Assembly (NCBI GenBank): GCA_900770875.1
Contig: CAAGLV010000217.1
Coordinates: 1 to 50,012 of the forward strand
Source of the DNA: Flavobacteriales bacterium
GTDB taxonomy: Bacteria > Bacteroidota > Bacteroidia > Flavobacteriales > Weeksellaceae
Direction: 5' to 3'
DNA length: 50,012 bases
Part shown: in pieces, positions 25,400 to 34,462 of the stretch
Layout of the letters: every line of letters begins with the position of its first letter
How positions within the stretch are numbered: position 1 is the first letter of the stretch
Notes under the pieces: generated by a model
Database searches by the model: none
Told to the model about the DNA's origin: nothing
What the model saw: only the letters and a program-made list of their open reading frames with translations
Translations under genes and position numbers: made by a program

Positions 25400-27505
25400 T
25401 TATTTTACTGGAAAAATAGAAATTGCTGTTCCTCCACTTGCTGCTAAATTCAATTTTAGTTTTGATTTTGAATTTACTTTTACTTTTTTGATGTCGTATG
25501 CTTTTGGATTTTTATCCCAATGTGCATTTTTCGCATCTTGGTAAATTGTAGCTTCGTAAGTCACTCCTGGTGTTAAGAAATCTAATTTAATTTCGGTTTG
25601 GCGAGCATTTTCATCAGTAATCGCTCCCACAAACCAATTCTCTGTTCCTTTTGCTTTACGTGCTACTGTTAAATAATCACCCGGTTCAGCTTCTAAATAT
25701 TTTGTATCATCCCAATCTACTGCCACATCTTTGATGAATTGAAAAGCATCGGCATACTTCTCATAGTTTTCTGGTAAATCGGCAGCCATTTGCAACGGAG
25801 AATATAATGTGACATATAAAGCCAATTGTTTTGCTAAAGTGGTATGTACTTTTGTATCACGACCGACATTGTACACTTTCATTTCTGTTTCGAAAATCCC
25901 AGGCGTATAATCCATAGGTCCACCTAACTGACGCGTGAAAGGCAAAATCGTTTCGTGCGCTGGTGGATTTCCATAACTCCATGCATTAAATTCGTTACCA
26001 CGACCTGCCTCGGCAGCAATATAATTTGGATACGTACGGTGATAACCCGAAGGACGAGAACTTTCGTGCGTATTGACTAAAATCTTATTTTCTGCAAAAC
26101 GCTCTACTGTCCAATTAAAGTGGTTAACCATTGTTTGTCCGTCGTGGAATTCACCACGTGGAATGATGCGACCAACATAACCTGTTTTTACTGCAGGATA
26201 TTCGTATTGTTTCATTACATCCATCGCACGGTCAAAACGACGTTCGTAATTGGCAACAGATCCAGAAGTTTCGTGGTGCATAATCATTTTTACTCCTTTT
26301 GATTTTGCATAGTTAGAAATCTCTTTGATGTCGAAATCAGCATAAGGTGTCGTGAAATCAAAGACATCTTCTTTCCAGTTTCCGTACCAATCTTCCCAAC
26401 CTTCATTCCAACCTTCCACTAAAACTCCGTCGAATCCGTGTTTCGCTGCAAAGTCGATGTAACGTTTTGTATTTTCTGTAGTCGCACCGTGAGGAAATTT
26501 AATAACCTCCTGCCCGACTTGGTTTTGTGCGTTTTGAGTTCCTTGACGATCCCACGTTGATTTCCCCACATGCATTTCCCACCAAATTCCGACATACTTC
26601 ATTGGTTTAATCCAAGACGTATCTTCAATTTTTGATGGTTCGTTTAAATTTAAAATCATTTGAGGACCTTTTCCTACAATATCACGGGCATCATCCGATA
26701 CCATTATTGTGCGCCAAGGTGTGTTGAAAGGCGCTTGCAAATAAGCTAAATCTCCGATTGCGTTAGGTGCTAAATGCGATTTAAATTGATAGGTATTTTT
26801 ATCAAATTCTAAATGCATCACCGGATAATTAACCACTGCTGCTTCAAAAATATTCAGATAAATATTATCCGCTGTTTTCATTTGTAACGGGGTTTGAACT
26901 GAATTTGGTTTCCCAATTGATTTCACTCCAATTCCATTATTCATATCAATTTTACTATGATCGATTCCTGAAATTTTAGATTCGATGTAAGTATATTCTT
27001 GTGTATCGAAATCACCAGGTAACCAAAACGTTTGATGATCTCCCGTTAAATTAAATTGTGTTTTTTCGTCTTTAACAACAAAATAATTTAAGTTATCTTG
27101 TTTTGGAAATTCGTAACGAAAAGCGACACCTTCATCAAACACACGAAACGTTACATTTACATTTCTGTTCGTTGAAGTTTGTTTTAACTGAAATGTTCCT
27201 TCGTTATGACGGTCTTTAATTTCTTTGTATTCGCCTAAAACAGGTTGCCAAATCTCATCTACTTCGCCAAACGTATAATCGGTAACTACAAAACCATGGT
27301 CTAACGCTTCGCCTTCTTTTAGTACGAAACCTAACGCAGATGGTTTTATAATTTCTTTTCCTTTATACATTACCGAATAGAATGGCTGTCCATTCGCTGT
27401 TAATTCGAAATTAACTTTAACTTGCTTTGATGGCGATTCGATTGTTTGCGCATTAAGCGTACCTAATGCTAGTAGAGTAAATATTGTTATTGTTAATTTT
27501 TTCAT
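25400..27505 (-). CDS. susB: GH97 alpha-glucosidase (SusB-like)
   Basis: A 701-residue exported enzyme (signal 1-19, ending LGTLNAQ). It has the N-terminal beta-supersandwich (about 20-290), the barrel (about 300-590) and a C-terminal beta domain, the order found in SusB. GH97 motifs are visible: KYVGIWWEMH, FDGVLVEGWNEGWEDW, MHHETSG, NTHESSRPSG and YGNPPAHETILPFTRQLGGPMDYTPG. The glutamates in these motifs are the candidate catalytic and calcium ligands. In Bacteroides SusB is an inverting alpha-glucosidase in the periplasm. Here it is first of a four-gene cluster (GH97-GH31-GH13-GH13). The start lies about 22 bases after a repeat also found before the SusA-like gene. Confidence 0.94.
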   Translation of the reverse strand: MKKLTITIFTLLALGTLNAQTIESPSKQVKVNFELTANGQPFYSVMYKGKEIIKPSALGFVLKEGEALDHGFVVTDYTFGEVDEIWQPVLGEYKEIKDRHNEGTFQLKQTSTNRNVNVTFRVFDEGVAFRYEFPKQDNLNYFVVKDEKTQFNLTGDHQTFWLPGDFDTQEYTYIESKISGIDHSKIDMNNGIGVKSIGKPNSVQTPLQMKTADNIYLNIFEAAVVNYPVMHLEFDKNTYQFKSHLAPNAIGDLAYLQAPFNTPWRTIMVSDDARDIVGKGPQMILNLNEPSKIEDTSWIKPMKYVGIWWEMHVGKSTWDRQGTQNAQNQVGQEVIKFPHGATTENTKRYIDFAAKHGFDGVLVEGWNEGWEDWYGNWKEDVFDFTTPYADFDIKEISNYAKSKGVKMIMHHETSGSVANYERRFDRAMDVMKQYEYPAVKTGYVGRIIPRGEFHDGQTMVNHFNWTVERFAENKILVNTHESSRPSGYHRTYPNYIAAEAGRGNEFNAWSYGNPPAHETILPFTRQLGGPMDYTPGIFETEMKVYNVGRDTKVHTTLAKQLALYVTLYSPLQMAADLPENYEKYADAFQFIKDVAVDWDDTKYLEAEPGDYLTVARKAKGTENWFVGAITDENARQTEIKLDFLTPGVTYEATIYQDAKNAHWDKNPKAYDIKKVKVNSKSKLKLNLAASGGTAISIFPVK

Positions 27506-27808
27506 TTTGTTTTTACGTGTTATTTACTTTCATTTTTGTCTTGACACAAAAACGATTCATTTCCTCAATACTTTTTTCTTGATAAAAAAGTATTCAAAAA
27601 ATCAAGGCTATAAATCTATTGGACTAAAAATAAATCTCATTTCGGAAATGAATTAAATGATTCCCTTCGGTCACTAATTCATCCTTAACCTGCATTCAAT
27701 TTATTTTCTTAACGTCATAGATTTAGAGGCCATTTTTTCAAACTTGTCATTCTAAGTCCGTCGAAGAATCTTAAAAAACACTTCGACAAGCTCAGTGAGA
27801 CAGTAATT
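27506..27808. repeat. gene-free, repeat-rich spacer 1 of the alpha-glucan locus
   Basis: No open reading frame is supportable in this 303-base gap. It holds a roughly 27-base sequence (about 27528-27555) also present at 29689-29716. A perfect 11-bp inverted repeat follows at 27567-27577/27584-27594 (AATACTTTTTT and complement). An imperfect 21-base inverted repeat spans about 27745-27804 and includes CTTCGACAAGCTCAGTGAG and perfect cores GTCGAAG/CTTCGAC (27760-27766, 27781-27787). That last sequence resembles a REP-like intergenic repeat that I recall from many Bacteroidota genomes. Confidence 0.75.
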
Positions 27809-29665
27809 CTATTTCATCAATTCAATAATCATCGAAGATTTTCCATCGATTGTGATTTCACTAGTCGTATTGATTGTGAAATTTTGATTCGATAAAATAT
27901 CTTTTCCAGCATGATATCCTTTGATCGATTCTTCAAAACGATCCAATTGGATGGTTTGCTTTTCTGATTTATTATTTAAAATTACCATTACCGATTCGTT
28001 GTCATTGTATCGGAAATACACATAAACATCATTGATTGGTGCATAATGTTTCGTTTTACCGGAATGAATCACCTCTTTATTTTTACGCCAATTGAATACT
28101 TTCGCTGTAAAATCATAGAAAGCTTTTTGCGTTGCTGTACGTGAATTTGGATTGAATGCATTTTGTGTATCGTTCTTCCAACCTCCAGGAAAATCTTGAC
28201 GAATCGCTGCATCTCCACCAGTATTTTTATCACCTGCCATTCCGATTTCAGTACCGTAATAAATTTGTGGAATTCCACGAACCGTTCCGATTAAAGTCGT
28301 TGCTAATTGATATGGCTTAATATCACCTTTGTAGATTTCGTTCCAACGTTCGGTATCGTGATTTTCAAAAAAGACCAATAAATTATTGATATTTGGATAT
28401 AAGAAATCATTCGTGAACGACTCATAAATTTTCACCAAACCTTTATCCCACGATTCTTCTTCCTGAAAAGCTTTCGTCATATTTGCATACAATGAAAAAT
28501 CCATCACCGCAGGTAAATTCGAATTGTACCCCGCCATTTCTCCAATTTTCGAATCTTTTTGCCAATACGATACATGAGCCGGAGAATGCATCCACGCCTC
28601 TCCTACTACATTTAGATTAGGATATTCGTCTGTAATTGCTTTTACCCAAGTTGCCATTCCTTCTTTGTTATTGTAAGGATATGTATCCACACGTAAACCT
28701 CCTAATTCAGCATATTCTACCCACCAAATCGCATTTTGAGTAATGTATTTTAATACTAATGGATTTGCTTGATTGATATCTGGCATTGTGGTATCGAACC
28801 AACCGTTTAAAGCTCCAATTTTATCAATTTCAGATGCATTGGAATCGAATTGCGTTGTAGTTCTGTAATTAGAACGACGGAATCCATTTTCTCCTTCTGG
28901 AAATGTATGAATCCAATCTTTTGAAGGTAAATCCTGAATCATCCAATGTGAGATTCCCCAGTGATTGGTTACATAATCTTGAATCAAGTACATTCCACGT
29001 TGATTCAATTTTTGAGATAGCTCACGGTATTCTTCATTTGTTCCGTAACGTCCATCAATTTTATATAAATCGGTTTGAGCATAGCCGTGGTACGAATATT
29101 CCTTTTCGTTATCCTCGTTAACAGGCGTAAGCCAAACAGCAGTTGCTCCTAAATTTTGGATATAATCTAAGTTGTTGATAATTCCTCGTAAATCTCCTCC
29201 GTGACGACCACCTGGTAATTGACGATTGACTTTCTCACGCAATTCTTTTTTCGAATCATTGCTTTCATCTCCATTAGCGAAGCGATCTGGCATAATTAAA
29301 TACACCACATCTTTTGATGAAAACGACGAACGATCAGCAGAATGTGGTTGACGATTTTTTAACTCGTACGTATAAGAATCAACAATCTTGTTTTTGTTCT
29401 TGATGTTAATCTTGAATGAAGACGCATTGATTTCATTCGTGTTTACCGTTACAAAAACATAATTTGGATTTTCAGTTTTTGTGATGTCCTTGATTTGGAC
29501 TTTGTCCGATAACTCGATGTTATATTTACTAATATCTTTTCCGTATACTAAAATTTGTAGTTCAGGATTTTTCATTCCTTTCCACCAAAACATTGGCTCT
29601 ACCTTTTGGATTTGAGCAAAAGCGAAAGATGAAAGAAAAGAAGTTAGTATGAATAGTTTTTTCAT
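27809..29665 (-). CDS. susA: GH13 neopullulanase/cyclomaltodextrinase (SusA-like)
   Basis: The start is placed at 29665 because MKKLFILTSFLSSFAFAQ is a normal signal peptide. A 29-residue upstream extension (MTVENR...) runs through an intergenic repeat and is not real. The 618-residue product has an N-terminal beta domain (about 20-125, VEPMFWWKGMKNPELQILVYG) typical of cyclomaltodextrinases, the GH13 barrel, and a C-terminal beta domain. Catalytic residues are in GLRVDTYPY (Asp), VVGEAWMHS (Glu) and FFENHDTER (Asp). Region I is DYVTNHWG. It should hydrolyse maltodextrins, pullulan or cyclodextrins in the periplasm. Both flanking spacers are about 300 bases and repeat-rich, so it is likely a separate transcription unit. 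Confidence 0.93.
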   Translation of the reverse strand: MKKLFILTSFLSSFAFAQIQKVEPMFWWKGMKNPELQILVYGKDISKYNIELSDKVQIKDITKTENPNYVFVTVNTNEINASSFKINIKNKNKIVDSYTYELKNRQPHSADRSSFSSKDVVYLIMPDRFANGDESNDSKKELREKVNRQLPGGRHGGDLRGIINNLDYIQNLGATAVWLTPVNEDNEKEYSYHGYAQTDLYKIDGRYGTNEEYRELSQKLNQRGMYLIQDYVTNHWGISHWMIQDLPSKDWIHTFPEGENGFRRSNYRTTTQFDSNASEIDKIGALNGWFDTTMPDINQANPLVLKYITQNAIWWVEYAELGGLRVDTYPYNNKEGMATWVKAITDEYPNLNVVGEAWMHSPAHVSYWQKDSKIGEMAGYNSNLPAVMDFSLYANMTKAFQEEESWDKGLVKIYESFTNDFLYPNINNLLVFFENHDTERWNEIYKGDIKPYQLATTLIGTVRGIPQIYYGTEIGMAGDKNTGGDAAIRQDFPGGWKNDTQNAFNPNSRTATQKAFYDFTAKVFNWRKNKEVIHSGKTKHYAPINDVYVYFRYNDNESVMVILNNKSEKQTIQLDRFEESIKGYHAGKDILSNQNFTINTTSEITIDGKSSMIIELMK

Positions 29666-29971
29666 TCTCGTAATTTGTGTTTGTTGATTTTCATTTTTGT
29701 CTTGACACAAAAACGAAACAAAAAAGTCAAGACTTCGATTTTCGACGGTCAATTATCATTTCGTTTCACTAAAATGTTTAAATCATTCGCTATCGCTCAA
29801 TAAACATTTTTACGTTTCTCTCAATGTATTGACACTCGTCTGCAAATCGGATGTCACTTTAATATTCATTCAAAATTTAAAAAACTTAAGTCTTATGACT
29901 TGAATCTAATCCATCTGATAAAAAAATACCTCAAAAGCCGAAGCCTTCAAGGTATTCTATTTTACTTTTTA
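29666..29971. repeat. gene-free, repeat-rich spacer 2 of the alpha-glucan locus
   Basis: No gene is supportable here. The spacer holds the second copy of the roughly 27-base leader repeat (29689-29716), which forms GTCTTGAC (29699-29706)/GTCAAGAC (29726-29733). A perfect 10-bp inverted repeat AAAATGTTTA/TAAACATTTT follows (29771-29780, 29801-29810). Smaller dyads are TGACA...TGTCA around 29828-29856 and AAGTC/GACTT near 29887-29900. It ends with the GH65 terminator at 29925-29956. Confidence 0.75.
29925..29956 (-). terminator. terminator of the MFS-pgmB-GH65 unit
   Basis: AATACCT pairs with AGGTATT. The stem continues after mismatches with AA/TT and GC/GC around a CGAA loop. On the minus strand six T follow. 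It lies just after the GH65 stop and separates this unit from the SusA-like gene. Confidence 0.75.
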
Positions 29972-32266
29972 TTAAACAGAAGGCTGCACCACTACTTTTT
30001 GGTCGAACACATAAACCTCTAAAGATTCAGTTCCTTCCAATTCGAAAGTTGTTTCTCCTTTATTTACATTCACTTTTAAAATTTGGTTTCGGAAATTGAT
30101 TTTGAACGAGAATCCTTCCCATTGTTCAGGTAAACGAGGCTCGAAATATAACGCATCATTTTTCACACGCATTCCACCAAATCCTTCTACAATCGACATC
30201 CAAGTTCCGGCCATCGATGTAATGTGTAATCCTTCGTGAACTTCTTTATTGTAATCGTCTAAATCTAAACGAGAAGTACGCAAATAAAATGTATACGCTT
30301 GTTCCATACGACCTAATGTTGCCGCTTGAATCGAGTGTACACAAGGTGATAAAGACGATTCGTGAACCGTTAATGGCTCGTAAAAATCAAAGTGTTTTTC
30401 TAATTGTTCTTTTGAGAATTGATCTTCGAAATAATAGAATGCTTGTAAAGTATCTGCTTGTTTGATATAAGCCGAACGTAAGATTCTGTCCCAAGACCAT
30501 TTTTGATTAATTGGACGTTCTTCTTTTGCTAATTCAGAAACAGGAGTTAAATCCTTATCTAAGAAACCGTCTTGCTGTAAGTAAATTCCTAATTCTTCGC
30601 TGTATGGAAAATAAATATTAGCCGCAACTTCTTTCATTTCTGCTAACTCAGCATCTGTGATATTTGTTTTAGCTGCGATACGAGCGAAATCTTCAGGATA
30701 ATTTGCTTTTACATTTTCTGCTTGCTCAATCAAATAATTCATACACCATTGTGCACAGTAATTTGAATGGAAGTTATTATTCACATTATTCTCGTATTCG
30801 TTAGGACCAGTAACGCCTAACATTACATATTGCTTTTTGTCGTTAGACCAGTTTACACGTTGTTTCCAAAAACGTGCAATTCCTAATAAAACTTCTAAAC
30901 CAGCTTCTGGAATGTACGATTCGTCACCAGTGAAACGTGTATAATTGAAAATCGCAAAAGCAATAGCCGCATTACGGTGAATCTCCTCGAATGTAATTTC
31001 CCATTCGTTGTGACATTCTTCTCCGTTCATTGTTACCATTGGGTATAAAGCTGCACCTTTATTGAATCCTAATTTTTCTGCATTCTCAATTGCTTTATCC
31101 AATTGGTTGTAACGGTATGTTAATAAGTTACGCGCAACCTCTTGGTTTTTTGTCGCCATATAGAATGGTAAACAGTACGCTTCTGTATCCCAATATGTTG
31201 ATCCTCCGTATTTTTCACCAGTGAAACCTTTTGGACCTATATTTAAACGCGCGTCTTTACCAGAGTACGTTTGGTTTAATTGGAAGATATTAAAACGAAT
31301 TCCTTGTTGCGCTTTTACGTCACCATCAATTGTGATATCTGCCATTTCCCAAGTTTGTGCCCAAGCTTGTTTTTGGTTTGTTAACAATTGTTCATAACCT
31401 AATGCATTGGCTTGTGCCAATACATTTTCTGCAGCAGCAACTAATTCGTTTTCTTTATGATTTGTCGAAACAACGTAACCTCCAAATTTTTGGATTGTTG
31501 CTGTTTCGTTTGCTTTTACATTAACTTCGTACGTAAATTCAACTTTCCATTCCGTTTTTGTTGATGTTGGAGTAATCGCTTGTTTTTCACCGTTGATGAA
31601 AATTGCATTCTCCATATATGTAACGACATTAAAATGTGTTTTGAATGTACGCGCTTGTACAAAACCTTGTTCTCCTTTGATTTCAGAACCGATCGATTCC
31701 CAGAAAATTTCTTCCCAGTTTGCATCTTCGTTCTTTACATAAGCATCAACATAAGGTTTGTAAACAATATTCGCCTCACCATTTAAAGGTTTGATGTCAT
31801 ATTTAATTGCACCTAATTCATCTAAATCGGCAGCTAAGAAACGACGAACAAAAACTTCGATTTCTAGTCCTGAAGGTAAAACCGCTACGAATGAACGATC
31901 TAATAAACCTTCTTTCATATTTAATTCGCGACGGAAGTTTTTCACTTCTTTACACGTATTTAAATCGAATTGTTCACCGTTAATTTCGATGTTGATTCCG
32001 ATCCAAACTGGCGCATTTAAAACCTTCGCAAAATATTCTGGATAACCGTTTTTCCACCATCCCACTTTTGTTTTATCTGGATAGTAAACTCCGGCGATGT
32101 AGCTTCCTTGGAAAGTATCTCCTGAATAAAACTCTTCGAAATTTGCACGTTGTCCCATCGCTCCGTTTCCGATAGAGAATAAACTTTCAGATGATTTTAC
32201 TCGATCTTTTTCAAACCCTTCTTCGATAATTGACCACGCATTTGGGATGATATAATCTTGATTCAT
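29972..32266 (-). CDS. GH65 maltose phosphorylase (kojibiose/trehalose phosphorylase family)
   Basis: A 764-residue cytoplasmic enzyme without a signal peptide. It shows the GH65 N-terminal beta-sandwich (about 1-270), the (alpha/alpha)6 barrel (about 310-680) and a C-terminal beta sheet. The general acid is E490 in VTGPNEYENNVNNN, and the phosphate-site region HESSLSPCVHSIQAA is intact. The YGGSTYWDTEAYCLP motif marks the substrate pocket. It phosphorolyses an alpha-disaccharide to glucose and beta-glucose-1-phosphate. Adjacent beta-phosphoglucomutase and an MFS carrier make maltose the likely substrate; kojibiose, nigerose and trehalose cannot be excluded. Confidence 0.93.
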   Translation of the reverse strand: MNQDYIIPNAWSIIEEGFEKDRVKSSESLFSIGNGAMGQRANFEEFYSGDTFQGSYIAGVYYPDKTKVGWWKNGYPEYFAKVLNAPVWIGINIEINGEQFDLNTCKEVKNFRRELNMKEGLLDRSFVAVLPSGLEIEVFVRRFLAADLDELGAIKYDIKPLNGEANIVYKPYVDAYVKNEDANWEEIFWESIGSEIKGEQGFVQARTFKTHFNVVTYMENAIFINGEKQAITPTSTKTEWKVEFTYEVNVKANETATIQKFGGYVVSTNHKENELVAAAENVLAQANALGYEQLLTNQKQAWAQTWEMADITIDGDVKAQQGIRFNIFQLNQTYSGKDARLNIGPKGFTGEKYGGSTYWDTEAYCLPFYMATKNQEVARNLLTYRYNQLDKAIENAEKLGFNKGAALYPMVTMNGEECHNEWEITFEEIHRNAAIAFAIFNYTRFTGDESYIPEAGLEVLLGIARFWKQRVNWSNDKKQYVMLGVTGPNEYENNVNNNFHSNYCAQWCMNYLIEQAENVKANYPEDFARIAAKTNITDAELAEMKEVAANIYFPYSEELGIYLQQDGFLDKDLTPVSELAKEERPINQKWSWDRILRSAYIKQADTLQAFYYFEDQFSKEQLEKHFDFYEPLTVHESSLSPCVHSIQAATLGRMEQAYTFYLRTSRLDLDDYNKEVHEGLHITSMAGTWMSIVEGFGGMRVKNDALYFEPRLPEQWEGFSFKINFRNQILKVNVNKGETTFELEGTESLEVYVFDQKVVVQPSV

Positions 32267-32294
32267 TTTTGTTGTATTGTAAGTTGTTTGTGTT

Positions 32295-32951
32295 CTATTT
32301 ATTAATTAATTCTGTTAAGAATTCTTCTGTAATCGCTGTGAAGTCGTTAAAAACAATAGCTGCCTCATTTAAAACTGAAGCTTCACCGATTCCGATACTT
32401 ATCATTCCAGCACTATTTGCTGCCTGAATTCCGGCCACTGAATCTTCAAAAACAATTGCGTTTTCGTTTGGTTGATTTGCTTTTTTCGCACCAACTAAAA
32501 ACACTTCTGGATCTGGTTTCGCATTCGAAACATCATTCCCATCTACTATATCATCGAAGTAATTTAAGATGTTTACTTTTTCTAAAATTGGACGCGCATT
32601 TTTAGAAGCAGAACCTAAAATAATTGGTTGATTATTTGCTTTTAAAAATTTTAAAACGTTCATTACACCTGGCAAAATTTCAGAATCGTCCATCTTATCG
32701 ATGTATTGTAAATAATCTTCGTTTTTCTGAACTAACCATTCGTCTTTTTGCTCTTGAGTTGCTTCTACATTTCCCAATCCAAGAATAATTTCTAATGATC
32801 GCACACGAGAAACGCCTTTTAATTGTTCGTTATGTTCGTGAGTAAAGTTGATTCCTAAAGACTTCGCTAATTTTTGCCAAGCCAAGAAGTGGTATTTTGC
32901 AGTATCTACAATTACACCATCTAAGTCGAAAATAAATGCTTTCGTTTTCAA
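32295..32951 (-). CDS. pgmB: beta-phosphoglucomutase, HAD superfamily
   Basis: The 218-residue protein has HAD motif I with nucleophile D9 and acid D11 (FIFDLDGVIVDT), motif II GSASKNA, and the DVSNAKPDPEVF and FEDSVAGIQAA regions. It converts beta-glucose-1-phosphate to glucose-6-phosphate and so completes maltose phosphorolysis by the GH65 enzyme beside it. The start codon is TTG at 32951. No usable ATG lies upstream in frame, and the alignment of MKxKAxxFDLDG with the family supports this start. It begins only 5 bases after the MFS stop and is followed by GH65 after 28 bases. Confidence 0.93.
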   Translation of the reverse strand: MKTKAFIFDLDGVIVDTAKYHFLAWQKLAKSLGINFTHEHNEQLKGVSRVRSLEIILGLGNVEATQEQKDEWLVQKNEDYLQYIDKMDDSEILPGVMNVLKFLKANNQPIILGSASKNARPILEKVNILNYFDDIVDGNDVSNAKPDPEVFLVGAKKANQPNENAIVFEDSVAGIQAANSAGMISIGIGEASVLNEAAIVFNDFTAITEEFLTELINK

Positions 32952-32956
32952 AATAA

Positions 32957-34303
32957 TTATGCTTTGATTGGTTTTTCATCGTCCTTAACGCGTTGTACTA
33001 ATAAGGCTGCAATAATAAATGCAACACCACTCATTAGAAGCGCGTAAATTGGATTTCCACCATAAAAATATTTAACAATTGGACCTCCTAAAATCGAGTT
33101 AATGATTTGAGGAATACAAATAAAGAAATTAAAAATCCCCATATAAACTCCCATTTTTCGGGACGGAATTGCGCCTGCTAACATCGCATACGGCATAGCT
33201 AAAATACTTGCCCAAGCAATTCCGACTCCTACCATCGAGAAGATTAACCATGTAGGATTGTGTATAAAATAGATCGATAACAAACCTAATCCACCTGCAA
33301 TAAGCGATAAAGTATGTGTTGTTTTTCGACCGATTTTCAAGGCTATTGCTGGTAAGAAAAAGGCGAAAATTGCTGAAACTGCATTATAAACACCAAAAAT
33401 AATACCTACCCAATCACCTGCTTCGTTATATGTTTGCGAAGAAGTATCGGACATTGGTAATTGATACACGTGATGCGCAATGGCTGGTGTTGCAAAAACC
33501 CACATTCCGAATAAGCCAAACCACGTAAAGAATTGTACCCAACCCAACTGTTTCATTGTTGTAGGCATGTTACCGAAATCTTTAAAGATTTGAGATAAGC
33601 TCGCATGTTCTTCTTGTACGATTTCTTTTCCTTCGGCACGATCGAATGCCTCTAATTCTTCGGGAGAATATTCTTTTGTTGTAGAAACTGTGATGATAAC
33701 CGATAACATTAAAACTAATGCACCAATGATAAACGAAAAGATTAAATGAAATGGAATTTCGCCTTTTGGCGCAACACTTTCTACTCCAATCCAATTACTT
33801 AAAATATATGGTAACCACGAACCTAATACAGCTCCGAAACCAATTAAAGAAGTTTGAATAGAAAATCCTAATGTACGCTGATCCGAAGGTAATACATCAG
33901 CAACCAAAGCACGAAAAGGTTCCATCGCAATATTAAACGATGCATCCATGATCATTAAAAAACCTGCTCCCATCCAAAGAGCTGGCAAAAATGCCGTAAA
34001 TGCACCTGCTTGTGGCATTAATATTAAGCCCAAACTAGCTAAAATGGCACCAACTAAGAAGTAAGGTTTTCGGCGACCAAATCGTCCCCAAGTTTTATCA
34101 GAATAATGACCAATAATAGGTTGTACAATTAAACCCATTAATGGCGCAACAATCCAAAACCAAGACAATTGATGCACATCAGCACCAAAAGTCTGGAGGA
34201 TTCTACTGGCATTTGCATTTTGTAATGCAAAGCCCATTTGAATACCAAAGTATCCGAAACTTAAATTCCAGATTTCCCAGAACCCGAGTCTACGCTTTTC
34301 CAT
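32957..34303 (-). CDS. MFS sugar transporter (maltose, SLC45-like)
   Basis: The 448-residue protein has about 12 membrane helices. The loop after TM2 carries the MFS signature in the form GHYSDKTWGRFGRRKPY. The first helix has NLSFGYFGIQMGFALQNAN, which is shared with SLC45-like disaccharide/proton symporters. The long charged central loop is at about 215-245. In this locus it should import maltose or short maltodextrins into the cytoplasm for GH65. It is the first gene of the MFS-pgmB-GH65 unit and has a promoter-like TAGTTTTG overlapped by a perfect inverted repeat. Confidence 0.9.
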   Translation of the reverse strand: MEKRRLGFWEIWNLSFGYFGIQMGFALQNANASRILQTFGADVHQLSWFWIVAPLMGLIVQPIIGHYSDKTWGRFGRRKPYFLVGAILASLGLILMPQAGAFTAFLPALWMGAGFLMIMDASFNIAMEPFRALVADVLPSDQRTLGFSIQTSLIGFGAVLGSWLPYILSNWIGVESVAPKGEIPFHLIFSFIIGALVLMLSVIITVSTTKEYSPEELEAFDRAEGKEIVQEEHASLSQIFKDFGNMPTTMKQLGWVQFFTWFGLFGMWVFATPAIAHHVYQLPMSDTSSQTYNEAGDWVGIIFGVYNAVSAIFAFFLPAIALKIGRKTTHTLSLIAGGLGLLSIYFIHNPTWLIFSMVGVGIAWASILAMPYAMLAGAIPSRKMGVYMGIFNFFICIPQIINSILGGPIVKYFYGGNPIYALLMSGVAFIIAALLVQRVKDDEKPIKA

Positions 34304-34329
34304 TATCGTAATTATTATGAATTATTTAC

Positions 34330-34349
34330 GATAAGCGTTTCAGCTTATC
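34330..34349 (-). promoter_or_regulatory. putative LacI-type operator upstream of the MFS gene
   Basis: GATAAGCGTTTCAGCTTATC is an inverted repeat with 7-bp perfect arms GATAAGC (34330-34336) and GCTTATC (34343-34349). It contains an AAGCGTTT core with the central CG typical of LacI-family sites. Its last base overlaps the -7 box TAGTTTTG (34356-34349, minus), so a bound repressor would block transcription start. Confidence 0.6.
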
Positions 34350-34379
34350 AAAACTATATTTTTGGTTTGAGAAGTAAAA
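34349..34379 (-). promoter_or_regulatory. candidate promoter of MFS-pgmB-GH65
   Basis: The minus strand shows TAGTTTTG at 34356-34349, an exact TAnnTTTG match. TTTT, one mismatch to TTTG, lies 19 bases upstream. The operator candidate starts at its last base. Confidence 0.55.
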
Positions 34380-34462
34380 ATATGTTTTGATTAGGGTACA
34401 ATTTTATAACAAATTTCTGAGATTATAACAAGGTATTCAACATTTTAAAGCATAAAAATCAA

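Noticed and set aside
29666..29752. 29-residue N-terminal extension of the SusA-like protein
   Set aside because: It reads through the dispersed leader repeat and precedes a perfect signal peptide, so it is not coding.
27506..29971. Insertion sequence or transposon around the SusA-like gene
   Set aside because: Direct repeats are present, but there is no transposase and no target-site duplication that I could see.
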